Assembly: GCF_032854445.1 (NCBI RefSeq)
Contig: NC_088297.1
Span: 18,983,127-19,047,126 of the forward strand
DNA length: 64,000 nt
Reading direction: 5' to 3'
DNA from: Liolophura sinensis
Lineage: Eukaryota > Mollusca > Polyplacophora > Chitonida > Chitonidae
Below, piece after piece: positions 1 through 11,917 of the stretch. The position numbers and the translations under genes are program-made. Each line of letters opens with the position of its first letter. Position 1 is the first letter of the stretch. Under the pieces are notes generated by a model. That model was not told the origin of the DNA. It saw only the letters and a list, made by a program, of their open reading frames with translations, and searched no databases.

Positions 1-661
1 ACTGGGGAAAATTTCCCGTCCTAATCTGGGGATATGTCCCATAGGTTTGGGAAATGTTTTGTATATGTGGTAAATGTACTTACAGTTCCTGGTTTTAGAA
101 AAGTATTATATGCTATCATTTTGCAGCTATAAAACGTGTACGCATGGTCCTGTGTTAAATATGAAAACGCAAACTGTTTCTGGTGAATGTTTTGGTAGGT
201 GGGTATATAGTTTTGTTAAATACTTATGTCTGTGTGATAGCCATGACCTGCTTTTCTCAGAAAATTTGTCATTGTCTGGAATCGTGTTATTTGTCATGGT
301 AAAACCATATTTATTGATTTTGCATATAATAAGACATGGATTTGCTCTGGTAAGAATTCCCATGTACATATTTAGTTAGCCTAAATTTGAAATCAGGGTG
401 CCTCATTTCCAGATTGTCTCCTATATTTCCTGTCTCTCCCATGTAATTTTTGTCATGATATTTGTGTGTCTCATAAACAGTGAAACATTCCTTCAACCCC
501 ACCGTCCCCTATCCCAACAATCCTCCTCTCTGGCTAAGCCTCTGGGCACATGTACATGCAGCGTTTTATTATGGTTCAAATTGTATATATGGAAGAATGT
601 ATTTTAAAAGTTCAGATGGCATAAAGAAGTGTTGAGTATGAATCAGTATGAGAATATGAAT

Positions 662-862
662 CATGAATCTCACCAATGCAGTCACTGTGAGTTCAAATCC
701 AGCTCATGCTGGCTTCCTCTCCGGACGTACGTGGGAAGTTCTTGCAGCAACCTGTGGATGGACATTGGTTTATTTGAGCTCTGTCTGGTTTTCTCCCTCC
801 AATAATTCTGGCCACCGTCGTATAAGTGAAATACCAGTACTCGAAAATCACCAATCACTGAA
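662..862 (+). mobile_element. SINE fragment, plus orientation
   Basis: Starts at CTCACCAATGCAGTCACTG and runs through a diverged core to ATCACCAATCA; no tail. Confidence 0.83.
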
Positions 863-1444
863 GCAAATCAGTATTTTCACAGTCTCCCTGTTTGTTGGGC
901 TTCGATAACATTAAACACTCTATGATACTTGTGGTGTGGTGAGGCTGTTTTCCCCCAATTTAATGCTTGTTGAAAACTGACGTTCCACCAAGTCAATATG
1001 GTGTGGATATCTGCACACCACACACTGTAAAATTGGTCATTAACTTCACCATGATCGGTGTGATACAACTGACATCCGTTGTACCGGTATAAGTGAGAAA
1101 TCATTGACTGTGGTGCTACATGTAGCTACACAACAATCATAAAGTAAATGTACATGTATGGGAATATCTGGATCTGAGATCCGTTTCATTTTTCCCAGCT
1201 TAGCTCTCAGAAATCTAGATCTGTTCCATTCACTAACCTGGAACTCGGTCTTTTCGTGTGTGCTGTCCTCAAAATGTCCAAGCTGTATGCTACCAAAACA
1301 TGTTTCCCATAATGATCAGTAATTCTTGCTTCATGTGACCTGGTTATTTGTGAATAATAAAGACCATAACGTCACATTTAACACATGTATGTTACATCGG
1401 CAACAAGCCAAACTTCACTTACCACCATTTTCAATTAGAATCGG

Positions 1445-1580
1445 TTCCTCTCAGGCTCTACGTGGGAAGGTCTGACAGCAACCTGCAGATGCTTGTGGGT
1501 TTCTCCCTGGCTCTGGTCAGTTTTCTTCCACCATAATGTTGGTTGCTGTCGTATAAGTGAAATATTCTTGAATCAGCTGC
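1445..1580 (+). mobile_element. SINE core fragment, plus orientation
   Basis: Core words TACGTGGGAAGGTCTG and GTCGTATAAGTGAAATATTC are present; head and tail are missing. Confidence 0.83.
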
Positions 1581-2449
1581 ACTTGGTACCGTGCATAAGA
1601 GCACCCAAGTCCACCCTAGCACATTCCCACATAATAAGGTGATATGAATTCAGAATTACTTTAAGATCACAGGACACCTTGTTTCGTGGCCTACAGCACT
1701 GACACTTTGGAGACAGCACAGGACTGAGTTCCAGGTTAGTAAATGTAATGAGTTGTTAATGTGGAAGCTAAGCTGGGAACATGGCCATCCAATCTCAGAG
1801 CTAGGAAATTACGAATATTCTCAGTTGATTTAGGAGATGTACATGTAGGCTACATGTAGACATGTCTTTGACTCCTTCCACATGTTCAAATGTGACTCCA
1901 AACCTATGCCTGTACATAAGGTTTATCAGGTACCCAAATGTATAAGAGCTGCTTTTCTGCCAAACTCGGTTTAGTTCACTTAAAAAGTACAAGTACACTG
2001 TAGAATTTTGCGTGTCACAGTGTAAAAAGCCTAGCCAAATGGAAGAATGCATGTTTTTCATTGGCTTGGTGTAAACGTTAAAATTCTGGCAAAAATTGAG
2101 AAAGTGGGTTTGACTTTCAAGTTAGTTTCAAATAATGTCTTTCGAAGTTGAAAGGTGTTAAAATTACCAGCATCCGCTGTGAACAGCTGTGAACTCTGGA
2201 GAGCTCTCCGTTGCATGAGGTTAAGCTTCAGATTGCAATGATAAAAATGTCTCTGGATGGAAACTGAAAGGGTGCTGACCCTCAAAGTACATGTGTGCGC
2301 TAATGATGTTAAAGGTTTGCTCCACTGACAATTGTACAGCGTTGGCATGCCACCAATATCTTGTGGATGCTTTCATCATTTCCATGGCAGTGACAGAGTG
2401 CATGTACATCTTCGTGGCCACATTTATCAGAGTCTTCAGTGCAGTCTCT

Positions 2450-2612
2450 TAGAGCCGGAACATGGGAAGGTCTGCCAGCAGCCTTCGGATGGTTGTGGGT
2501 TTTCCCTGGGCTCTGCCCTGTGTCCTCCCACCATAATGCTGGTTGCCGTTGTAAAAGTGAAATATTCTTCAGCACGGCATAAAACATCAATCAAGTAAAT
2601 AAATAATGGATC
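2450..2612 (+). mobile_element. SINE 3' part, plus orientation
   Basis: Core from TGGGAAGGTCTGCC to the CAAGTAAATAAATAA tail. Confidence 0.86.
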
Positions 2613-2756
2613 TTGGGGCAGGGTATTCATGTAGATTTCTACGCATCTTCTAGCCATAATACACAGGATTACTGGGGTTCAATGCCTGCCTTGAGCCAAG
2701 ACTTTGTAGATTCTCCCTTTCCCCTCTCACTGTTTGTAGGGGCCTTGCTGACATTA

Positions 2757-2869
2757 GAGACTTTTAGTTAGAAGTCACAAGTTCAGCTTGTATCTTCAAA
2801 GTAGAATAAGTAAACTTATTGTAGTTTAAAGTTAGAAGTTACAACTTGTAACTTCTAACTAAAGGTCTC
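2757..2869. repeat. 27-nt inverted repeat with an inner near-palindrome
   Basis: Arms 2757-2783 and 2843-2869 match in 25 of 27 positions. The segment 2830-2860 is itself a near-perfect 31-nt palindrome. It could be the remnant of a foldback element. Confidence 0.75.
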
Positions 2870-4150
2870 AAATCAGCAGTCCTTGGCATTGGTATGGCCA
2901 TGTACACAATGTTCAAAGAAGACCGCTTGTTTGTCCTTCAGCAATATGGTGTGCAAGTCTGTGCATGTTCCTGTATGTCACAAGGTGGAAAGTTGGTAAG
3001 TGACTTACCAAGGGTCTGTGGTTTACCCCTGGCACAATGGTTTCTTCATCCATAAAATAGATCACCATGATATAAGTGAAAAATTCTAGAGCATGCCAGG
3101 TGTTAAACCAGTCAACCATTCAGTCATGAAGTGTAGTTAACATTCATTCTTTGTGCAGTGTTAAGAACGTTAAAAATAATTGACTTGTGTCAAAACGACA
3201 TTACCCCTAAACTTTTTGTTGACATTATTGATGTCTGGTCAGGCTTTAATCATTCATGTATATGTGTATCTCCATGTATGATCATTTTCCCTGCATTTCA
3301 TTTTATGGTATGTAGTACAGTTCTGACTTTTTTATATAGAAAATATTTGCATGATTCAGCGGCGATGTTTTGTGTGCTATGATTAAGTCAAGGACACTAT
3401 TTCCTTGACTCTCTGTTATATTTATACAATACATAAATGGCAATAAATTTGACTTGTAGGCATGTAGCATGTGTTCATGCAGTCAGAAGTCACAAAAATA
3501 TAGTTAGGCATTTTAGGACATTTTTCATTTGTGTTCTGGTATCCTAATTTTTCAATTCGTGAAGACTAGAACATTTACTGGGCCATGGGAGATAACTGGG
3601 ATATAACCATAGAATACATTTGGTCATTTGCTCTGACTTGCATGTGCCCTAGTGACATTTTTTTTTTCTCTCCATATTTTCTCTGTATACTCTATATGTC
3701 TGAAGTCGAAGTAGAATGAGTGTAAAATTAAAAGTGTGATCATTGAGCATAATCTGACACTGGCTGACTTCCTCTCCAAAAGAGACGTCTCTATATGGAG
3801 TGCAATCGGATATATCACGACCCAAATCTTGTCCCCCTAAAATCTGTGGTGTACTTTCATGCGAGAACACGTAAGACTGCAAACGGATAAAGATTTTTCC
3901 CCAAGAAATATACGTAGATAACACAAGATCATATGCTTCATTTTCAACTGTTGGTGTGTGACTCGTGTTATTTGATATTTTAGGCTTAAGCTTTTCAATA
4001 ATATGTGAGTATAAGCAAAAAGAAATGGATTTTTCTATGAGTAGTGGAAGAGGTTGTTACTGGTTATATTTTCTTTGTGAGCGAGTTTGATTCCGTACGC
4101 ATGTGTGATGTTGTTGTTGCTACTTCAACTTTTCTCTTTATATCATGGCC

Positions 4151-4651
4151 ACAGGGGGAACCAATGGTAAACCATACACCAATTCACGGCATGTCCGATA
4201 AATCCTTTCCAAACAATGGGTGCGGTCCAAAGTGGTTTCAGCTTTCGCTCTTACTCACCCGCACATGCAACATCTCGCGTATATTCCACGGGGTAAGCAC
4301 ACACAAGACCCAAATTAACCTCACAGTCATCGCTAAAGTGGCAGCCATTTTGCCTTTGCCACAGTTATGGGTCTTGAAAAAGTTATCGTTCCTAGATGGC
4401 ACATGTGCGTTAAACCTGAAAACACGAGCCTAATGGCCACCTTGTACAGAAGTGGTTTGCCATTTGTCGTGAAAACGGGGCTGGTGTACCATTACTGAAG
4501 GGAATATACCTGGCATAATGTGTGTGCGGGCGAGCTGAGAGGTAAGAGCCAAAGTTGACACCACTTTTGGACTGCAGCCATTGTTTGGAAAGACCTTATC
4601 GGACATGGCGTGAATCAGTGTACGGTTTGCCATTGATTCTCCCTGTGACTA
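4151..4651. mobile_element. Foldback element: long inverted repeat with ~215-nt spacer
   Basis: Arm 4151-4287 and arm 4501-4651 are inverted copies at roughly 80% identity by eye. Shared words include CATGTCCGATAA, CTTTCCAAACAATGG and the GTATATTCC edge. No transposase is encoded. Confidence 0.75.
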
Positions 4652-5404
4652 CGATACTCTGCCAGTCCAATGTAAAGAGAAGAGTTGAAGTAGCCATCAG
4701 GGCCTCGTTGCAGGATTACTTCCACATGTGTGTGGCTTCGTCAGCAATGCAGAACACTGACAGGCATACCTCATAAAGGGATTCATATCTGTACTCTTTC
4801 AGTAAATGCTGATAGCTTTAATTAGATTATTGAATGGCTATAAAGAGAGGTGTGAAACTGCAGGGAGTGAGCTTTGGCTTACAGGCATGCAGAAGTGTGA
4901 GAGTTGAGATAAACTCTCAGAGTACAGATCTGTATTTCTGAACGTTTGAGAATGGCTTCTTCATATTTTTTTCTCTCTCCATTTAATACATTGATTTAGC
5001 ATGATATACATTAATATGGTGAACATGATTATTTCCTTTTGTTGAGTAGCTGTAACGCGGTAACATGATCGGGTTGACAGTCATCTGCAGTCCGCCATTT
5101 TGAATATGAGGCATGTAAGCTCCAGGAGTTACTACTGATACAAGCAGACATGGACAAATTGGATACCAGATGTGTTGTAGCTTTGTTTTTGTTTTTTTTT
5201 TTTTTTTTCATTTGAAAATGAAGTGGATGAAACTAGGTTACTTGAATTCAGCTTGTGGAAATGTTTAACATGCACCGAGTTTTGTAGATCAGCTGATTAC
5301 ACAATGCGAGGCTAGCTTTGCCAGATATGACTTGTAGAATGGTGCTGAAATGCTTGAATCCTTGGGTAACAAAAAATCTCATACATTTATACTAAACTAA
5401 CAAT

Positions 5405-5551
5405 AAGAGGGAAGGTCTGTCTGCAACCTGCGAATGGCTGTGGGTTTCCCCCAGATTTTGCATGGTTTCTTCCCACCATAATGCTGACTGCCGTCGTATA
5501 AGTGAAATATTCTTGAGTATGACGTAAAACACCAATCAAGTAAATAACAAT
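5405..5551 (+). mobile_element. SINE 3' part, plus orientation
   Basis: Core from GGGAAGGTCTG to the AATCAAGTAAATAA tail; no head. It lies 100 nt before the full-length copy at 5653. Confidence 0.87.
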
Positions 5552-5652
5552 AAGAAAGCACTTGATGAAACGCGTTTTACATCGATAAAACTTTGTTCAG
5601 TGTCAAAATCATAGACTGTAACCCTGTATACTGTTGCCCTATATAGTGGATC

Positions 5653-5917
5653 GGGGCCTCCGTGGCTCAGTTGGTTAGCGCGCTAGCGCAGCGTAATGAC
5701 CCAGGAGCCTCTCACCAATGCGGTCGCTGTGAGTTCAAGTCCAGCTCATGCTGGCTTCCTCTCCGGCCGTACGTGGGAAGGTCTGCCAGCAACCTGCGGA
5801 TGGTTGTGGGTTTCCCCCGGGCTGTGCCCGGTTTCCACCCACCATAATGCTGGCCGCCGTCATATAAGTGAAATATTCTTGAGTACGGCTTAAAAGACCA
5901 ATCAAATAAATAAATAA
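5653..5917 (+). mobile_element. Full-length tRNA-headed SINE, best preserved copy
   Basis: The head GTGGCTCAGTTGGTTAGCGC and GAGTTCAAGTCC fit the A and B boxes of a tRNA-type polymerase III promoter. The core (ACCTGCGGATGG, CCATAATGCTGGCCGCCGTC) resembles the deeply conserved SINE domain reported in molluscs as Nin-DC; the name is from memory. The tail is AAATAAATAAAT. A perfect 13-nt target duplication lies at 5640-5652 and 5918-5930. Confidence 0.95.
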
Positions 5918-6210
5918 TATATAGTGGATCCCAAGGTGAGGTAGCCTTGAACGCGCTCCGGAACCTGTCCCCAAAGTGGCGCGCCATAGTCAGGGTATAC
6001 TGTAATTATAATACATGTAGGCATTTTCATTGAATTTTTGGTTATTTCTGTGTTAGCATTAATTTCTTATTAAAAATGCTCATCTTTTTCATTGGCACTA
6101 ATAAAAAATAGATTTATCAACTCTGTCACCCCCTCCCTGTGTACAGACAGAATCAGGTGATGCCAAATAAAAAATTCAAGGGTTGGGTTGGCCTCGCCAG
6201 AGCTGCTGAA

Positions 6211-6340
6211 TACATAGTAAATGTTGGATATGGAATCAACTTTTTCTTGTTTTTGTGTGACAAATCAATTTAGTATACATAGTAAATGTTGGATATGGGG
6301 TCAACTTTTTCTTGTTTTGTGTGACAGATCAGTTTTGTAT
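6211..6340. repeat. Tandem duplication of about 65 bp
   Basis: TACATAGTAAATGTTGGATA and the following TCAACTTTTTCTTG stretch occur twice in a row with a few changes. Confidence 0.9.
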
Positions 6341-6565
6341 ACATATACACATGTGTGTGTCAGTACTCATATTTGCATTGCTTGACTTCCTAGTTTTCAA
6401 AACTTCATTCATTTTCAGATTGTAAAGTTGAAATATTTCACTCCAAGCTTGATAATCAACTTACCTCATAACATACATGTAACGAGTTAAATGTCCGCTA
6501 ATGTTTGCTTGGATTGGCTGATGTCTTTGATTGACAGCAGGAAGTTGTCATGGAGATGAAGTTCA

Positions 6566-6783
6566 GGGCCCGTATTTATCAAGCAACTTTTACCTTAAGT
6601 CGTAAATTGCAAGTCTTTAAAGGCGAAACTGAGAACAGGAAGGAGCACAAATGATGCTTAGTACATTGTTCTGCAGTAAAGAATCTGTGTATGAAGTATA
6701 AAGTTTGTAGAGCAAAACATTTTAGCTGCAGCTGTGTTTGAATGTTTGACTTAGGCCTTAAGACGTTTGATAATTACGGGCCC
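6566..6783. mobile_element. Short element with terminal inverted repeats (MITE-like)
   Basis: The left end GGGCCCGTATTTATCAAGC and the reverse complement of the right end (GGGCCCGTAATTATCAAACG) match over about 20 nt, with CTTAAG further in. It is 218 nt with no coding capacity. Target duplication is not clear. Confidence 0.65.
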
Positions 6784-9700
6784 AGATATTCACTTGTGAA
6801 AACAAGCACTTAAAGAGTTAGACTTGTGCATAACAGTGATGGAATAGGGTTGTATTCAAGAGTTATCTTAATGTTTCTTTCTGTTCTAGGGAGAGAAGAG
6901 GAGCCAACAGCCTCGCCCAAACTAAGAAAAGACAACTCTTGCTGCACAGACTCCATGTGTTAAAGACCCATATTATCTTTCAGAAAAGAACGTTTATTGA
7001 CAACTCTAAGCATACATTTACAATGCAGGAGTCACAGACGGGTGCACAAGAGAAATGTGTATACAGATAGAAGCTGGAAAACTTTTGAAAAGACAAGACT
7101 TAAAATGAAAACTATGTGACATTCAAATAGACTTGAGAACTATATAAATACATATATATTATTCTATATCACGAAAACTTTGGAAGACTAATGTGACAGA
7201 ATGAGGATCAGACCTCGATAGCTATAAAATGACATGATGAAATGTTAGCTGCCATTTTCCTTGTGCAACGGAGAGATTCAAGCAAGCTGGGGGAATTGCT
7301 GCCGGAGTTTGTCTTGGCAGTGACACGGACGCAAATGTGCACTGTTTCGTGGTAGGCCAGAAGGAGTGACATGGGCAAAACTTATGGCCTTGTATTTCTG
7401 CGTTGACAATGTGAGTGAAATGTTGCGTTGGCGAGAACTCACACAATTTTGTGTGTTCAGAAAAAAAAAACTTACTGGAGCTTGCCTGTGTGTGAAGCCC
7501 ATGGTTTTTTTTACAATTCTGTGTATCTGTTTTACCCAATTGGACATTGTCGGTTCAAGGAAATCTGATGTGGAGAAATAAGTGCTTTTCGATTCCGCGA
7601 TCCGACTGGTGTTGGCAACCAGCCCTTTTGGCAGTGCATTCATGGGACCAGCCTCTAGCCTAAACCACTGTTTAAAACTGAAAACTACTGTGATGCTCTC
7701 ATCTTTTTTTGTTGTTGTTTTTAAAGGATGGATTTTTTTGGAAAGCGCTTTGTCATTTCAACAAGAAGTACCCCATTGATATAAATCTGCTCAAAATTGC
7801 GCTGCAAAGCAAATACTACAGATGAGCAAGAACGTTGCAGCCTTAGTGCACAGCTTCACATCAAGGGAAAGAAGCTGGATGGGATTGATTTCTTGTGTTT
7901 TCCATCTTGCTGGTTTGCTTTGCATACTAAAAGGAAATGGAAACCGGTTTTATATAAGACAGTCATCTGGTTTAAAATGTGTTTCTTTGCTGACATATGG
8001 GGAAACATTGCCCTCCAATGCTTGGATGGGGATTCTGTGTGTGCCCATTCCAGGGAAGTTGAACACCGTAAATGTAGAGTGGTTTGGGTGAAAAATTATG
8101 ACCTTCAGTGAGGGAGTGTGTGCCTGGCAACTCTTGTGTTGCTTGTTTCCACGAGACCAGAACCGGCTGATCAAAAACTGTGATGTCTCTGACTGAATAT
8201 AAACACGAGAAACTGCGACAGTTCTTGGTGGCAGGGTAGATAGGCAAGAGCCAGTTGGAGGTGCATTGTGAAATTGCATGGGACATGTGTAAAGCTGTCA
8301 ATTCATCAGTCCCAGTGATGTACAGTCTTGTTGAGATAAACGAATAACATGTTTTGGGTGGTTAAAATTTGCTGAAATGGTTCGCTGGAAAGCAGTGTTT
8401 ATAACCACATGGAGCAATTCATGGTTTTTCATAGTTTTTATAACTCAACCAAATCCTAAAGTGTAAAACAGTCCTGTGATTTTAGTGAAATGTTGTAAGT
8501 TTCTGCAAAATAGACGATCATATTCTCATTTAACGCCATTTAGAAACGCGGTAGGCTACTCTATGTGAGTGCAGATTATCACCCGTTAATCCACTTAAAC
8601 TTGCAGGTTCTCTTCATGTGATTTCCTGTTTTAGTAATTCTAAAACAATCGTTAATTTAGGATCTTTTTATTTGAAACACATTTGAAGACTTAAAGCCAA
8701 GTCAAGTAAATGTAGTCTAAAAATGTCAGAAGCCTCAGGAAGAGACTTTGCAAGCAGTAATCAATGATCCAATCAAGAAAATGAAAAAAAAATTTTCTTT
8801 TAAGTTCTCTTGACTTTCAATACTTTTGAGGACATGGAAACAGTTTTGATTTGTGGCAATTCCCAGCACCGACCCCCAACACCCCGATCCCCAACCCCCA
8901 CCACCAAAACTCATATTCAACAAACCAACAAAGAATACTCGATAACTAGTACATGTACTTTTCAATTAGTTCTGCAAAGAGCAATAGAGTAAGAATTGTC
9001 CTTGGTTACTACATGGTAACAAACTGTTCTAAAATTACATACAGTCAGCAGATTGAGCAGGTAAAATTTATAGAAGACATCCTTGTCAAGGCTGCCTTAG
9101 CCAGTAGAAGATTCGCCATGTTGATAATGTGAAAGCCATACCTGATGGAGCCCATAGGCTTTATAGAGGTCTAGTATTGTATCGTCCTAATGTATCAGGA
9201 CGATACTTTCACTGCTGATAGATCTCAACGATTAAAAATACACAAAGCATAGGCGACAAGGTAAATTCAAAGCAATGAGAAGTAAGACCAAGGCGTCCAC
9301 TTCAATCCTGTAGTTTACATATACCTGTCAAATTTCTACCCACCCTTGCTGTGCACCAAATTGGAAAACACCAGTCTTTGCCTGCAGACTTGTAATCTAG
9401 TCCCAAACTGTCTTCAAAGTGACATTTCATTAATAATGAAGCCCTTGGTTGTTTCACCCTACTATGCCCCCACCCACCTTTTGCCTTGTGTTTTGTCTTG
9501 CTCGCAGAAATTAACTCTCCCAGCTGTCTGGTGATTTTGATATGTACACAGTTTTCCTTTTATCTGCATGACCCAGTGTTATGACTTCAAAAAATATGCG
9601 AGTGGACATCATTTCCCGGAAGAACTGCGCTTCTAATTGGCTTGAAGAAATGATAGGCATTTTTGTGAATCTTGGTGTTAGTCTCAATGCCACCCTTAAT

Positions 9701-10468
9701 TAGCCGCATTTACCATCTGTGATTCATCAAATCTGAACTAATTCTATGTTAAAGCTTTTACTTCATAAGTGTGCAAATACCATCTGAGCATTTTACTTGG
9801 GAAACGTTCGAATCTAAGCGTGTATTACTGTACGCTATGCAAAAAAAAAAAAGATAAACGTTTACACAAACCTGAAATATATACTGGATTCAGACTGCAA
9901 AGGGAGATAAGTTTCAATCTTGGTTTTAATGGTATGTGTTATTATGAACAGTTGTCTCCCCCTAACTACTAGAACAGCCGATTTACCCCATCAAAGTTAA
10001 GAATCCAGTTAATAACGTAATTTTGGTTGTTCCAGTGCTTGTCTTCTGTTGAATTTGTAGGAAATTTTAAAACCTAGGTAACAACTTAAGCGTAAAATCT
10101 CCAAATTTGTGGTACATGACTGACACGAAAAATGTAAATTCTTAATTGGTGCCCCAGAACCTTGGAGAGACCCAGAATTGGCACGAATGACAGCACGAAA
10201 GATCACATTTTGATGTACCGTTTGCCGCAGAGGAACTTGTTAAAGGAACTATACTGATTTTCGCGCATGCCAACTAAGTTAAAGAACAGAATGGACTCGT
10301 TGGTGTAGAGGGACACGTGTTGGCCCTTCAGATCGAATCAGATCTGCTTCTCATGTTGTCCAAGGATTATTGGCTAGTTACATTTCTTTGATTCTTGCTA
10401 TGAATAAAACTGTACTGTATACGACTGTAACCCTCTTTTGTGTTTGGTTTTGTTTAGTCTCTTAATAA
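6784..10468. other. No gene recognised
   Basis: It holds several open frames near 100 codons (7222-8301), but they overlap on both strands and have no recognisable protein. A C-rich tract at 8873-8899 and a hairpin at 9179-9206 are described as findings. Confidence 0.55.
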
Positions 10469-10717
10469 GGCCGGGGTGGTTAGCGTACCAGTGCGGCGAA
10501 ATCATCCATGTAGGAGCCTCTCACCAATGTCGTCACTGTGAGTTCAGCTCATTCTGGGTTCCTCTTCAGCCGCACGTAGGAAAGCCTTGCAGCAACTTGC
10601 GGATGGTCGTGGGTATTCCCCGAGCTCTGCCCAGTTTCCTCCCACCATAATGCTTGCCGAGGTCGCATGAGTGAAGTGTGCTTGAGTATGGCCTACAACA
10701 CCAATCAAATAAATTCT
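10469..10717 (+). mobile_element. SINE, plus orientation, diverged
   Basis: A degraded head, GAGCCTCTCACCAATG, core and AATCAAATAAAT tail are present. Confidence 0.87.
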
Positions 10718-11285
10718 TGAACAGGTAATTTAAGCAATGGAGCTCACCAGCCCTCCATAAAGGGAAACTGAGGGAATAGCAGTTTGTTTCCTCCACTTGA
10801 ATGACAATACCAACTGTGATTATTCATGATCACTTCAACTTAAAATTAGAAGTAGGGTAGGTACAGGGATCTCGTCCAGAAATAGACCCAAACGTTCTTA
10901 CTAACTCAGCAGAAGCTGCAATTTTAACTCTCACAAGAGTTACTACGCAAAACACTTTCTAATGTGTGTATACACCGAAAACATGTTAGGGGTGGTACTT
11001 CAACAAGTACTGCGTGTATTGACGTGCTGCTTTACATGCATATAGCACAAGGACATGATGGGGGTGTTCCATCGATGATACTCGGCGTGCACATTAGTTA
11101 CCGTCAATTACCAAATTCACGACTTCAGTATCTTATGTATTGAGCTGAAGTTTTGCATTCACGTGTCTCCTACAGGCGAGTTTAGGCTACCGAATGAAAT
11201 AATACCCTTATCAACACGGGTAAATTGACAGACCAAATTTCACAGGTTACGTGTTACCATTTGCCAATCACTATAGTCACTGTAG

Positions 11286-11288
<3 letters not shown>

Positions 11289-11334
<46 letters not shown>
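11289..11334. repeat. AT microsatellite
   Basis: An uninterrupted (AT)n run of about 46 nt. Confidence 0.98.
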
Positions 11335-11335
<1 letters not shown>

Positions 11336-11402
11336 GTCGTCGTCATATGACTGAAAAATTGTTGAGTGCGACGTTAAACCCCAAGCACTCACTCACTCAC
11401 TA
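11334..11402 (+). mobile_element. 3' end of the third interspersed family after an AT run
   Basis: CGTCGTCATATGACTGAAAA then GCGACGTTAAACCCCAAGCA and CACTCACTCAC. Confidence 0.7.
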
Positions 11403-11703
11403 ATATACGCATTTCTATATTGTAAAAGAGGAAGTAATAATAGTGAGGCCATGGAGAGATTCCATTTATGATATCCTATATTACCCTGTGTATTACAGGC
11501 TGACTAATTTAGAGCAATTTAATTATGCGAATTAGGCTTACATCCGTGACTTAAATGAACGTCCATGTACATCAGCAAATCTCTATGTCCTGTTTACATA
11601 TATGGTATGGCAGAATTCGGTGGGTTTGATTGGTTGAATGATGTTCTCAAGGATAAGTCCTTTACATATAATTACGCGGTCAATTTCTGATGGCCATATA
11701 CCC

Positions 11704-11707
<4 letters not shown>

Positions 11708-11748
<41 letters not shown>
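11708..11748. repeat. AT microsatellite
   Basis: An (AT)n run of about 40 nt, 370 nt from the previous one. Confidence 0.98.
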
Positions 11749-11749
<1 letters not shown>

Positions 11750-11769
11750 TTAGTTACATCAGTGTGAAA

Positions 11770-11892
11770 TTCGTGTCTCATTAATAACATTAACATAATT
11801 CGTGTCTCATTAATAACATTAACATATTTCGTTTCTCATTAATAACATTAAGCTTCTCATTAATAACATTAAGTTTTTCATTAATAACATCT
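11770..11892. repeat. Short tandem repeat with CTCATTAATAACATTAA core
   Basis: Five copies of CATTAATAACAT with variable spacers (about 20-30 nt period). Confidence 0.88.
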
Positions 11893-11917
11893 ACCTGAAG
11901 TTCGGAGAAACCACATA

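Larger units (their letters stand above)
1..4150. other. Non-coding region with SINE fragments
   Basis: Apart from the SINE pieces and the inverted repeat listed separately I see no gene. Open frames here are short and mostly SINE translations. Confidence 0.6.

Noticed and set aside
5653..5725. tRNA gene
   Set aside because: The A/B-box region is the head of a SINE, fused to the core and tail and flanked by a target duplication; no full cloverleaf was found.
5662..5987. Several 60-90 codon open frames (and similar ones at 24977, 36055, 37670, 42910, 62814)
   Set aside because: All are translations of the tRNA-headed SINE; the same peptide words recur at each copy.
7222..8301. Overlapping open frames of 100-120 codons
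   Set aside because: They overlap on both strands, show no recognisable domain and lack clear splice or start context.
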